Shown here: positions 1-7,764 of the stretch, piece after piece | Layout of the letters: each line of letters opens with the position of its first letter | Position numbering within the stretch: position 1 is the stretch's first letter | From: Tistlia consotensis USBA 355 | Lineage (GTDB): Bacteria; Pseudomonadota; Alphaproteobacteria; Kiloniellales; DSM-21159 | Length of the DNA: 64,000 bases | Direction: 5' to 3' | NCBI RefSeq assembly: GCF_900177295.1 | Contig: NZ_FWZX01000002.1 | Span: 280,124 to 344,123, forward strand | Made by a program: the position numbers and the translations under genes | The notes under the pieces: generated by a model | Seen by the model: the letters and a program-made list of their open reading frames with translations, nothing else | What the model was told of the DNA's origin: nothing | Database searches by the model: none

Positions 1-410
1 CGGCGGCGCGCCGGCAGCAGGCCGTGCAGGGCCCGCAGCTGCGCGGTGAAGTTGACCTGCACCGACTGCTCCCAGGCGTCGAAGCCGACGGCCTCGAAGC
101 TGCCGACCGGCTCCATGGCGCCCGGGGCCACGACCAGGACGTCCCAGGCGCCCTCGGCGGCCAGGGTCCTGGCGGCCGCCCCGACCGAGGCCGCGTCGGA
201 GAGGTCGCAGGGCGCCAGGACGGCGCCCGCCCGCTCCAGCTCGTCGAGGGCCGGTGAATGGGTCCGGTAGGTGCCGGCGACCTGGCAGCCTTCGGCCAGC
301 CAGGCCTTGGCCAGGGCGAGGCCGATGTCGCTGGAGATCGACAGGATCAGCCGGCGCGGCAGGTCGCGGGCGGTCTGCGGGGCGTCCGGGGTCTGTTGGC
401 TGCTGGTCAC
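1..410 (-). CDS. SDR-family reductase, C-terminus beyond the window
   Basis: Partial gene running off the left edge; about 136 codons are visible. The protein starts from a GTG at 408-410 whose bases overlap the TGA of the preceding dehydratase (GTGA), so translation is probably coupled. After a short polar leader comes a Rossmann-type beta strand, RRLILSISSDIGLALAK, in which SISSDIG replaces the usual TGxxxGIG glycine motif. The later segments CDLSDAAS, VLVVAPGAMEPV and VQVNF match the D-x-S, NNAG-like and xxVNL stretches of classical short-chain dehydrogenases. The catalytic YxxxK would lie outside the window. It is the last visible gene of a sugar-modification operon, so it probably reduces a keto group on a sugar intermediate. 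The fold is well supported; the substrate is inferred. Confidence 0.8.
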   Translation of the reverse strand, partial: MTSSQQTPDAPQTARDLPRRLILSISSDIGLALAKAWLAEGCQVAGTYRTHSPALDELERAGAVLAPCDLSDAASVGAAARTLAAEGAWDVLVVAPGAMEPVGSFEAVGFDAWEQSVQVNFTAQLRALHGLLPARR

Positions 411-1417
411 GCCTTGTGCTCGTAGTCCAGGGATTGCGAACGGATGAAGTCCCAGTTGTCCTCGACCCAGGACACGGTCTCGTCGATGCCTTCCTCGAGC
501 GAGATCCGGGCGCGCCAGCCGAAGGCTTCGCGCGCCTTGGTCGAGTCGATGACGTAGGCGGCGTCCTGGCCGGGCCGGTCGGCGACCGTTTCGGTCACCT
601 CCTCCAGCGACTTGCCGAGCCGCTTCGCGATCTCGGCCACGACGTCGCGCACCGCGACGCCGCCGTCGGGCGACAGGTGGTAGCGCTGGCCGATCTCGCC
701 CCTGGTCAGGATGTCGAACTCGCCCTCGGAGACGTCGCGCACGTGGATATAGGACTTCACCGCGTGGCCGCCGCCGTGCAGCTGGATGGTCCGCCCGAGC
801 TTCAGGTAGATGACCGAGCGCGGGATGATCTTGAAGAGCTGCTGGCGGGCGCCGTAGACGTTGGTCGCGCGCACGTTCATCACCGGCAGGCCGTACTGCT
901 TGCGATAGACCTCGAGCAGCATGTCGGCCGCCGCCTTCGAGGCCGCGTAGGGCGTCGAGGGATTGTCCGGCGTGTCCTCGGTCACCCTGCCGACGCAGTT
1001 GCCGTAGGCCTCGGGCGAGGAGACGTGGAGGTAGCGCTTCAGGTAGTCGCGCCGGCGCAGGGCGTTGACCATCTTGGCGAGCGAGACGGTGTTGGTCTCG
1101 AACCAGTGCTCGGGATGCTCCCAGCTCGGCCCGACCTCGCTCTGCGCTGCGAAGTTGACGATCGCGTCCGGCTTCTCCTGGTCGAGGAAGTCGATCAGGG
1201 CGTCGCTGTCGCGGTTCATGTCGAACTGCTGGAAGCGGAAGCGCGAGAGGTCGTCGCGGCCGCGGTAGCGCAGCAGCGGCGCCGGCTTCTCGGCCGAGCG
1301 GCTGATGCCGATCACCTCGATGCCCGGCTTGTCCAGCAGCAGATCGCAGAAATCCTGGCCGGAAAAGGCGTTGCTGCCGAGCACCACGACGCGGCTGGGT
1401 TGGTAGCTTTCGCTCAT
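407..1417 (-). CDS. NAD-dependent sugar-nucleotide epimerase/dehydratase (extended SDR)
   Basis: A 336-aa extended SDR of the GDP-mannose or dTDP-glucose 4,6-dehydratase type. The cofactor loop reads VVLGSNAFSGQ (about 11-21), an unusual variant of GGxGFIG. The catalytic region shows SSPEAYG (133-139) and YAASK with Tyr157 and Lys161; the SPE triad sits where RmlB has a T/S-D-E. ATNVYG and HVRDVS follow as normal for the family. It starts at ATG 1415-1417, 35 nt after the E1-beta stop, and overlaps the next SDR by 4 nt. A 4,6-dehydratase would supply the 4-keto sugar on which an acyl-transferring enzyme could act, which fits the E1-like genes just upstream. The nucleotide carrier cannot be told from sequence alone. 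Confidence 0.88.
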   Translation of the reverse strand: MSESYQPSRVVVLGSNAFSGQDFCDLLLDKPGIEVIGISRSAEKPAPLLRYRGRDDLSRFRFQQFDMNRDSDALIDFLDQEKPDAIVNFAAQSEVGPSWEHPEHWFETNTVSLAKMVNALRRRDYLKRYLHVSSPEAYGNCVGRVTEDTPDNPSTPYAASKAAADMLLEVYRKQYGLPVMNVRATNVYGARQQLFKIIPRSVIYLKLGRTIQLHGGGHAVKSYIHVRDVSEGEFDILTRGEIGQRYHLSPDGGVAVRDVVAEIAKRLGKSLEEVTETVADRPGQDAAYVIDSTKAREAFGWRARISLEEGIDETVSWVEDNWDFIRSQSLDYEHKA

Positions 1418-1452
1418 CACTCTCGGTTTCTGCTGGAAAGGACGGTGGGGCT

Positions 1453-2553
1453 CTAGAAGGGGCCGGTGAAGCTGCTGTCGGGCTGGTCCAGGTTGCGGCC
1501 CTCGGGCACCGCGAAGAGCTCGGGATCGACCGGTCGGCCGAGCAGCTTCAGGGCCGCCGCCACGAGGTGCGGTGCGCGCGGGTAGTAGGAGTCGGACAGC
1601 GCCTTGCTGGTCGGGGTCGGGAAGTCGGGCAGGCCGATGCGCACCGGCGCGGCCTTGAGCTTGTCGAAGGCCTGCTCGACGACCAGGCTGACGACCTCGG
1701 CACCGGCGCCGAAGCGCACGTGCGCCGTGTCGGCGACGACCAGCCGGCCCGTCCGCGCGACCGAGTCGAGGATCGTCGCCTCGTCGAGCGGCCTGACCGA
1801 GCGCAGGTCGATGACCTCGGCCTCGATGCCCTGCTCGGCCAGGATCTCGGCGGCGCGCAGCGCCTCCAGGCTCATGTAGGACAGCCCGACCAGCGTGACC
1901 TCGGCCTTGCCGCCGCCGCCGTGCATCAGCCGCGCCTTGCCCAGGGGCACCCGGTAGGGACCCTCGGGCACCTCGTCGGCGAGGCCGTAGAGCCAGCGGT
2001 GCTCCAGGCAGATCACCGGGTTGTCGTCCTCGATCGCCGAGAGCAGCAGGCCCTTGGCGTCGGCCGGGGTCGCCGGCATCACGACCTTGAGGCCGGGCAC
2101 GTGGGCGAACCAGGCCTGCAGGCTCTGGGAATGCTGCGGGCCCTGGCCCCAGCCGCGGCCGACGATCATCCGGATGGTCAGCGGCACGGGCACCTGGCCG
2201 CCGAACATGAAGAACCACTTGGCCGCCTGGTTGACCATCTGCTCCATGGCGACCAGGGCGAAGTCGACGCGCTGATGGGTCAGGATCGGCCGCATGCCGG
2301 TGATCGCCGAGCCGACGGCGACGCCGGTCATGGCGTTCTCCGACAGCGGCATGTCCTGCACGCGCTCCGGCCCGAAGCGCTGCAGCAGGCCGGAGGTCGT
2401 GCCGAAGATGCCCTTGGGGTCGGGCGCGCCGAGGCCCATCAGGTAGACGCTGGGGTCCTGCTCCAGCGCGATCGCCTGCGCCTCCAGCAGGCCCTGGGCG
2501 AAGGTCATCCGGCGGGTCGACACGGCGGCGCTCCGGTGGGCGTCGTCAGGCAT
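1453..2553 (-). CDS. 2-oxoacid dehydrogenase E1-beta-like subunit (TPP-dependent)
   Basis: A 366-aa protein matching the beta subunit of pyruvate/branched-chain 2-oxoacid dehydrogenase E1. The N-terminal Pyr-binding part includes MPLSENAMTGVAVGSAITGM and a VDFALVAMEQMVNQAAKW stretch equivalent to the FxxF/QxxNxxAK segment of PdhB. The C-terminal transketolase-C domain contains VIDLRSVRPLDEATI (about 255-270). The ATG at 2551-2553 overlaps the E1-alpha stop by 8 nt, so the two subunits are made together. No E2 acyltransferase, lipoyl domain or E3 is nearby, although all are needed for an ordinary dehydrogenase complex. Because it lies among sugar-nucleotide enzymes, a role in transferring a two-carbon unit to a keto-sugar is inferred, as proposed for AviB1/AviB2 of avilamycin synthesis. 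Confidence 0.85.
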   Translation of the reverse strand: MPDDAHRSAAVSTRRMTFAQGLLEAQAIALEQDPSVYLMGLGAPDPKGIFGTTSGLLQRFGPERVQDMPLSENAMTGVAVGSAITGMRPILTHQRVDFALVAMEQMVNQAAKWFFMFGGQVPVPLTIRMIVGRGWGQGPQHSQSLQAWFAHVPGLKVVMPATPADAKGLLLSAIEDDNPVICLEHRWLYGLADEVPEGPYRVPLGKARLMHGGGGKAEVTLVGLSYMSLEALRAAEILAEQGIEAEVIDLRSVRPLDEATILDSVARTGRLVVADTAHVRFGAGAEVVSLVVEQAFDKLKAAPVRIGLPDFPTPTSKALSDSYYPRAPHLVAAALKLLGRPVDPELFAVPEGRNLDQPDSSFTGPF

Positions 2554-3565
2554 AGCAGTCCTCCGGCGACAGCGTGTCGACGGGGAAGGCAGCGGCCTTG
2601 GCCTTGGCGACGGCGGCGTCGATGCGTGCCTGCAGTTCGCCCTCCAGCGCGGCGAACGCCGCGTCGTCGGCGCCCAGGCGGTCCTGCAGCAGCGCCTTGT
2701 GGCGTGCCAGCGGGTCCCGGGCGCGCCAGGTCTCGTACTCCTCGACCGTGCGGTAGCCGATGTCGTTGTCGAAGTTCGGTCCGCAGTGCTCGCGCCAGCG
2801 GTAGGTCGCGAGCTCCAGGAAGGCCGGTCCGTGGCCGGCGCGGCAGGCCTCGACCGCCTCGCTGGCCATCTGCCAGACCGCGACCGCGTCGTTGCCGTCG
2901 CCTTCCCAGGTCGCGACGCCGTGGGCGCGGGCGATGCCGGCGATCGGCCGGCCGAGCGGCTGGCGCACCTCCATGGGGGAATAGACCGAGTAGAGGTTGT
3001 TCTCACAGACGAACAGCAGTGGCAGCTTTTTCAGCGCCGCGAAGTTCAGGGTCTCGTGGAACACGCCGGTCTCGGCGGCGCCGTCGCCGAGGTAGATCAC
3101 CGTGACCTTGCCGTCGCCGCGCAGCTTGCTGGTGAAGGCGGCGCCGGCGGCGATCGGGATCGTGCTGCCGACGATCGGCACGGCGCCGAGGAAGCCCTTG
3201 GCGCGGTCGATCAGGTGCATCGAGCCGCCGCGGCCCCGGGCACAGCCGGGCGCCTTGCCGTAGATCTCGGCGAACATGCCGTCCAGGTCGGCGTCCATCG
3301 CCAGGTAGTGGCCGTGCGAGCGATGGCCCGACATCGCCTGGTCGCCGGGCCGGAGCGCGGCGGCGACGCCGGCCGCCGGCGCTTCCTGGCCGATCGAGAG
3401 ATGCACCGGGCAGCGCATCTGCTGCTCGGGATAGAGGGCGACGATCTTCTCCTCGACCAGCCGCACGTAGAGCATCAGCCGGTAGAGACGCCAGAGCAGC
3501 TCCGGATCGGGACCGTTGGCGAGCGCCGCGGCGCTGCCCGCCGATGCGGCGGAGGCCGAGGTCAT
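2546..3565 (-). CDS. 2-oxoacid dehydrogenase E1-alpha-like subunit (TPP-dependent)
   Basis: A 339-aa E1-alpha protein. The thiamine-diphosphate motif is complete: GDGAAETG at 160-167 and the closing NN at 189-190, spaced as in the family. Also present are SGHRSHGHYLA (79-89) and GRGGSMHL (111-118), which hold active-site histidines in pyruvate dehydrogenase E1-alpha. The ATG overlaps the TGA of the upstream epimerase (ATGA), and the reading frame overlaps E1-beta downstream by 8 nt, so epimerase, alpha and beta form one coupled unit. Cofactor binding therefore looks intact and the pair should be catalytically active. The likely job is decarboxylation of a 2-oxoacid with transfer of the acyl carbanion to a sugar; an ordinary metabolic dehydrogenase is less likely without E2/E3. 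Confidence 0.87.
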   Translation of the reverse strand: MTSASAASAGSAAALANGPDPELLWRLYRLMLYVRLVEEKIVALYPEQQMRCPVHLSIGQEAPAAGVAAALRPGDQAMSGHRSHGHYLAMDADLDGMFAEIYGKAPGCARGRGGSMHLIDRAKGFLGAVPIVGSTIPIAAGAAFTSKLRGDGKVTVIYLGDGAAETGVFHETLNFAALKKLPLLFVCENNLYSVYSPMEVRQPLGRPIAGIARAHGVATWEGDGNDAVAVWQMASEAVEACRAGHGPAFLELATYRWREHCGPNFDNDIGYRTVEEYETWRARDPLARHKALLQDRLGADDAAFAALEGELQARIDAAVAKAKAAAFPVDTLSPEDCYA

Positions 3566-4548
3566 TTCAGGTCGATCTTCTGCATCATGCGGATGTTGTA
3601 GTAGCGCGGGTCGTTCAGGGCGTCGGGCAGGCGGCCGTCGCGGAAGGCCGCGACCAGGCCCTCGACCGCCTCGGCGATCGTGTGCTTCGGCGTGAAGCCG
3701 AGCTCCTTGGCGATCTTGGCCGAGGAGACGTGGTAGGAGCGGTTGTCGTCAGTCGGCTCGACGACCATCTCGACGTCGTCGCCGACCGCCTTCTTCACCG
3801 TCTCGGCCAGCTCGCGGACCTTGTGGTTCTCGTAACCGGCGTTGAAGACCTTGCCGTCGATCATCTCGTCCGGCGCCTCGAGGGCCAGCAGGTAGAGGTC
3901 GCACATGTCCTCGATGTGGATGTTCGGGCGCAGCTGCTCGCCGCCGAACACCTTGATCTTGTGATTGTGCACGGCATGGTTCGTCAGGATGTTGACGACC
4001 ACGTCCAGGCGCTGGCGCGGCGAGTATCCGCAGACCGTGGCCGGGCGCAGGGTCAGGGTCACGAAGCCGGGCTCGCGCTCCTCCTCCAGCACCGCCTCGC
4101 ACATCGCCTTGAACTTCGAGTAGTCGGTCAGCGGCTCGAGCTCGAGCTCCTCGGTGACCTCCACGCCTTCCTTGATGCCGTAGACCGACGAGGAGGAGGC
4201 GTAGATGAAGCGGTTCACGCCCGCGGCCTTGGCGGCGCGCACCAGCGGCCGGAAGCAGTCGAAGTTGATCGACTTGCCGAGGCCGGGGTCGAGCTCGAAG
4301 GAGGGGTCGTTGGAGATGCAGGCGAGGTGGATCACCGAGTCGCAGCCGGTCAGCGCGTCCTTGACCGCCTCGATGTCGCGGATGTCGCCCTTGACGGTGC
4401 GCAGGCGCTCGTGCTTCGGCAGAACGTCCTCGCCGTAGATGAAGAGGTCGAGAACCGTGACCTCGTAGCCGGCGTCCAGCAGCTTGGGGATCAGGACGGC
4501 GCCGACGTAGCCGGCGCCACCGGTCACCAGAACGTGCCTCTTGCTCAC
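3562..4548 (-). CDS. NAD-dependent sugar-nucleotide epimerase (extended SDR)
   Basis: A 328-aa extended SDR with the classical motif VTGGAGYVG (8-16), SSSSVYG (118-124) and Tyr143-SKF-Lys147. It resembles UDP-glucose 4-epimerase-like proteins common in O-antigen clusters. I chose a GTG start at 4546-4548 because GGAGAAG lies 6-9 nt upstream and the Rossmann strand begins a few residues later. An ATG at 4561-4563 in the same frame would add five residues but has no visible ribosome-binding site. It is the first gene of the epimerase - E1-alpha - E1-beta - dehydratase - SDR run. Coupling by ATGA to E1-alpha ties it to that pathway. The substrate is unknown; a keto-sugar epimerase or dehydrogenase are both possible. 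Confidence 0.87.
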   Translation of the reverse strand: MSKRHVLVTGGAGYVGAVLIPKLLDAGYEVTVLDLFIYGEDVLPKHERLRTVKGDIRDIEAVKDALTGCDSVIHLACISNDPSFELDPGLGKSINFDCFRPLVRAAKAAGVNRFIYASSSSVYGIKEGVEVTEELELEPLTDYSKFKAMCEAVLEEEREPGFVTLTLRPATVCGYSPRQRLDVVVNILTNHAVHNHKIKVFGGEQLRPNIHIEDMCDLYLLALEAPDEMIDGKVFNAGYENHKVRELAETVKKAVGDDVEMVVEPTDDNRSYHVSSAKIAKELGFTPKHTIAEAVEGLVAAFRDGRLPDALNDPRYYNIRMMQKIDLK

Positions 4549-4589
4549 TGAAGTCTTCTCCATTCGCCCGGAAAGAAGACGGTCCCCTG

Positions 4590-4697
4590 TCAGGCCGTCC
4601 GAAAGCCGGCTTCCCAATAGCGCGTCAGGTCGCCCAGTACAATTTCCTTCTTGGCGTCCGGCGGGGCGAAGCGGCCGTGCCTGCGCGAGGGGCTCAC
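4590..4697 (-). CDS. Possible 35-aa microprotein coupled to the ABC permease
   Basis: Directly after the permease, a GTG at 4695-4697 overlaps the permease TGA (GTGA) and opens a 35-codon frame ending at 4590. The predicted peptide starts MSPSRRHGRFAPPD and ends LTRYWEAGFRTA. About 83 percent of third codon positions are G or C, similar to real genes here, and the 4-nt overlap is the same style used by the surrounding genes. No family is recognised and there is no membrane segment. It could also be untranslated spacer between the permease and the epimerase. The call rests only on frame, overlap and codon bias. Confidence 0.3.
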   Translation of the reverse strand: MSPSRRHGRFAPPDAKKEIVLGDLTRYWEAGFRTA

Positions 4698-5560
4698 ACG
4701 ATCTCGTGCAGGATGCGGTCGCTGCGCATCATCGCCCAGGAGCCGAGCAGGAAGACCGCCAGGGAGATCGTCGTGGCGGCCAGCAGGGCACGCGAATCGG
4801 GCAGGGCCGCGCCGAACAGCGCGTGCCGGTAGATGCCGCAGATCGCGGTCATGGGGTTGCCGAAGAGCGACAGGGATCGCCAGACCGGCGGCAGCATGTC
4901 GAGGGGATAGACGACCGGCGTCGCCAGGAACCAGACCTGGACCAGGAGCGGCAGCACGAAGCGGACGTCGCGGGCGACGAGAAAGATCACCGAGCTGACG
5001 GCCGAGAGGCCGGCGATCAGCAGCAGCGTCAGCGCGACCGCGAGCGGCGCGTAGCCGAGATTCCAGCCGACCGCGATCGGCAGGGCGCCGCCCGTCGCCC
5101 AGTACCAGGCGAGGAGCGCGGCGAGGATCGCCACGAAGACGAGGTGGTAGAAGACCGGGATGACCAGCGAGCCGAGCACCATGGTCAGGCGCGGCGTATT
5201 GATCGAGCCGTGGATGCGCCGCGTGTGCGACAGGCTGCGCACGCCGCGCAGCAGGCCGATATGCACCGCGCTCCACAACGCCATGCCGCTGAAGAGGTAG
5301 AGCGGATAGGGGATCGTCTTGGACTGGAAGGAGCCGACGTGCTGGAAGACCAGCGCGATGCCCAGCGTCGGCAGCGCGGCCCGGACGAGCAGCCAGAAGG
5401 GGCCGAGGATCGTCTGCTGGTACATGCGCGCGAAGAGGATCTGCGCGACGGCCAGGACGATCCGTCGGGCCTGCAGGGTCCGCCGCAGATAGACGAAGAG
5501 GTTGCGGGCGACCGGACGGACGACCGTTCGGCGGACCGGGCGGCGACGGCGGCCTGTCAT
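4694..5560 (-). CDS. ABC-2 type polysaccharide exporter permease (Wzm-like)
   Basis: A 288-aa inner-membrane protein with about six hydrophobic segments, of the Wzm/KpsM ABC-2 family. The diagnostic N-terminal stretch YQQTILGPFWLLVRAALPT (about 47-65) matches the ExxxxxxLGxxWxxxxP pattern of polysaccharide and teichoic-acid permeases. The C-terminal part carries VARDVRFVLPLLVQVWFLAT and VYPLDMLPP, also typical. It begins with ATG 5558-5560 overlapping the stop of the Wzt-like gene (ATGA), so the two subunits are made together. A second permease of the family sits at 17.6-18.4 kb with a different ATPase. The partner of this one has lost its ATPase motifs, so this permease may have to share the intact ATPase. 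Confidence 0.9.
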   Translation of the reverse strand: MTGRRRRPVRRTVVRPVARNLFVYLRRTLQARRIVLAVAQILFARMYQQTILGPFWLLVRAALPTLGIALVFQHVGSFQSKTIPYPLYLFSGMALWSAVHIGLLRGVRSLSHTRRIHGSINTPRLTMVLGSLVIPVFYHLVFVAILAALLAWYWATGGALPIAVGWNLGYAPLAVALTLLLIAGLSAVSSVIFLVARDVRFVLPLLVQVWFLATPVVYPLDMLPPVWRSLSLFGNPMTAICGIYRHALFGAALPDSRALLAATTISLAVFLLGSWAMMRSDRILHEIV

Positions 5561-7692
5561 TCGCCGGGCTCCGCCGCGAGCTGCGTGACCTGCCAGTCGC
5601 AGCGCGGCTCGACGAAGCCGGCCGCCGAGATCGACAGCAGGTGGTCGCCGCGCCCGTCGGCCGGGCGCCGCTCCCCCCGGACCGCGATCGGCAGGGCCTG
5701 GCTCAGGCTGTCCTGCTCGCCTTCGAGCTCCAGCCGCAGCGACAGCGGCCGGGGGCCGACGACCTCGGCGCGCAGGCCGGCCTCGATCACGAGCAGCCCG
5801 GCCCGCGCGATGTCGACGGCGGGAGCCGGTGCGCTGCGGCTGACCAGGGTGGTCTTGTTGTCGGCGATCAGGGCGAGGCGCAGCCGGCGCGGGCCGAGCG
5901 GCCGGGTGACCGGCACCTCGATCCGCAAGCGCAGCGGCTCGCCCGCCGTGGCGACGAAGGTGCCGGGCGCACCGCGATCCTCCTCCAGGCGCCGGCCGTC
6001 CCGCCCCCTGGCTTCGAGCTTGCCAAAGGTGACACCCTCCGCCGACCGGGCCAGGGCGGCGTCCCGGATCTCGATCAGCTCCGAGAAGACCGGCCCGGGG
6101 GTGCCCGGCACCGACGCGGCCGGGGGCCGGGGGGCGCGCGGGATGGCGAGGAAGGTGACCGGCTCCCGCCGGATCACGATGTCCTGCCGGCGGGCGCGGT
6201 CGACCGCGACGAAGGCGGTGACGGTGAAGGGAAAGCTGCCGAGCAAGCCGGGCGGCACCGTCGCCCGCAACTCGTAGGTGCCGGCCTCCGGCAGGACGAT
6301 CGGCTCGCCGAAGCTGCGGGCGGTCAGGACGTTCTTGTTGCGCAGGAGGTCGAGGCCCGGCCGGATGCGCAGGTCGTCGACCGGCGTGCGGAAGCGGAAG
6401 CCGAGGCAGAAGCCCTCGTCCAGGAAGACGGCCGGCAGGTGGCGGCAGGGGGCCTCGACGTCGGGACGCTCCGGCTGCGGGACGGCGGGTGCGCCGTCGG
6501 CCAGCAGGATGTCGAGCCAGGCGGTCTCCGGGCCCGGAATCTCGCCGAGGTCGCTGCGGGCGCTGACGTAGTCGGCGCCGCCGATCTGGTTCTGCCGGAT
6601 CGCGCGCCGCGTCCTGTCCTTCTTGCTGTAGCTCTCCCACTCCCTGGACAGAAGCACCGGCCGGTCCCCGTCCTTCTTCGAGCGAGATTTCTTCGAGGGC
6701 GCGCGCTCCGGGGGTTCCTCTGCGAATCCGTCGTCCTCGAGGAGATCGCCGTCGTCCTCCTCGTCGTCCTCGTCCTCGGCCTCCTCGGCCCCGGTCTCGA
6801 GGGGACCCTGCGGCGTCGCGATGGCCTCCTCTACGAAGGCTGCGTGGCGGTGCTCGACCTCGCTGGCCGGGCCGAAATCCAGCAGCCTTCCGTCCTTCAG
6901 CAGCAGCAGGTGGCTGCTGGCCTCGATCGCGTCGGCGAGCCGGCGCCCCGAGAAGAACAGCGTCTTGCCCAGGGCCGGCGCGTCCCGCAGGAAGGCGCGC
7001 CAGCTCTCCTCGACGCCGGGCGAGGCGATCCGGCCGATATCCTCGATCACCAGGGTGTCGAAGGGCGCGCAGCACATCACGCCGAGCAGGATGTCGTTCA
7101 GCTTCTCCCGCGGCACGCGGCGCAAGGGCAGGTCGAGCATCTCCGTGGCGCCGGCGAAGGCCTCGACGGACGGCAGGGCCGCGGCCATCTCGCGCCGCTG
7201 CAGGCCCAGAAGCTCGGCGACGGTGAGCAGGTTGGCCCGCACGGTCTCGTGGGCGCTGCCCGCCATTCTGAGCTGGGGCCTGACGATCACCCGGCCGCGA
7301 TGCACGACCTTGCCGCGATCCGGCGCCATGGCGTTGGCGACGATGCGCAGGAAGGCCTGTCGCGAGGCGCCGCCGAGGTCGACGACGGCGACCAGGGCGC
7401 CGGCCGGGACCGCCACGCTGACGCGATCGAGCAGGACGGTCCGCCCGTCGCCGCGGCGGCGGGCGGGATCGCCGGTGCCGAAGAACAAGGCGCGGAACTC
7501 GAGGAGCGTGTTCAGCGATTCGTTGCGTGCGAGCCGGCGCCGTTCGTGCCGTGGTGCGTCGCTCCGCCAGAGGCCGAGGCGGTCGACGACGACGGCCGCC
7601 GTCTCCGGTTCGCCGACGGTGCCTCGAACCGCCTTTCCGCCGCTTGCCCGAGCCGGCGAGCGCGGGTCCTCGCGCGGTGAAGCTCTGTTCAA
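5557..7692 (-). CDS. Wzt-like ABC subunit with degenerate nucleotide-binding motifs
   Basis: A 711-aa protein whose residues about 85-290 align with the ABC ATPase of Wzt, but every catalytic element is changed. At the Walker A position, VVDLGGASRQAFL (103-115) stands where intact Wzt has VIGPNGAGKSTLL, so Lys is Arg and Ser-Thr is Gln-Ala. The signature is VPREK instead of YSSGM, Walker B is VIED (215-218) instead of LADE, and the H-loop is FFSGR instead of FVSHD. An acidic linker (about 299-345) leads to a long beta-rich C-terminus ending in CDWQV, matching the LDWQV near the end of the intact Wzt at 16-17.6 kb; this is the carbohydrate-binding Wzt-C type. The frame opens at TTG 7690-7692. 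No frameshift or stop is seen, so it is a maintained pseudo-ATPase, not a broken gene. Confidence 0.82.
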   Translation of the reverse strand: MNRASPREDPRSPARASGGKAVRGTVGEPETAAVVVDRLGLWRSDAPRHERRRLARNESLNTLLEFRALFFGTGDPARRRGDGRTVLLDRVSVAVPAGALVAVVDLGGASRQAFLRIVANAMAPDRGKVVHRGRVIVRPQLRMAGSAHETVRANLLTVAELLGLQRREMAAALPSVEAFAGATEMLDLPLRRVPREKLNDILLGVMCCAPFDTLVIEDIGRIASPGVEESWRAFLRDAPALGKTLFFSGRRLADAIEASSHLLLLKDGRLLDFGPASEVEHRHAAFVEEAIATPQGPLETGAEEAEDEDDEEDDGDLLEDDGFAEEPPERAPSKKSRSKKDGDRPVLLSREWESYSKKDRTRRAIRQNQIGGADYVSARSDLGEIPGPETAWLDILLADGAPAVPQPERPDVEAPCRHLPAVFLDEGFCLGFRFRTPVDDLRIRPGLDLLRNKNVLTARSFGEPIVLPEAGTYELRATVPPGLLGSFPFTVTAFVAVDRARRQDIVIRREPVTFLAIPRAPRPPAASVPGTPGPVFSELIEIRDAALARSAEGVTFGKLEARGRDGRRLEEDRGAPGTFVATAGEPLRLRIEVPVTRPLGPRRLRLALIADNKTTLVSRSAPAPAVDIARAGLLVIEAGLRAEVVGPRPLSLRLELEGEQDSLSQALPIAVRGERRPADGRGDHLLSISAAGFVEPRCDWQVTQLAAEPGE

Positions 7693-7764
7693 CTGACTGG
7701 AAATCTTGCCTCTCCGCTCGCGCGGCGTTTTCGGGGGGTGACGGGAAGGGCCGTCCGGCTGCGG

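Noticed and set aside
5557-7692. The pseudo-Wzt gene as a frameshifted pseudogene
   Set aside because: The whole 711-codon frame is open, flanked by correct overlaps, with coherent secondary-structure patterns from end to end; only the catalytic motifs have changed.
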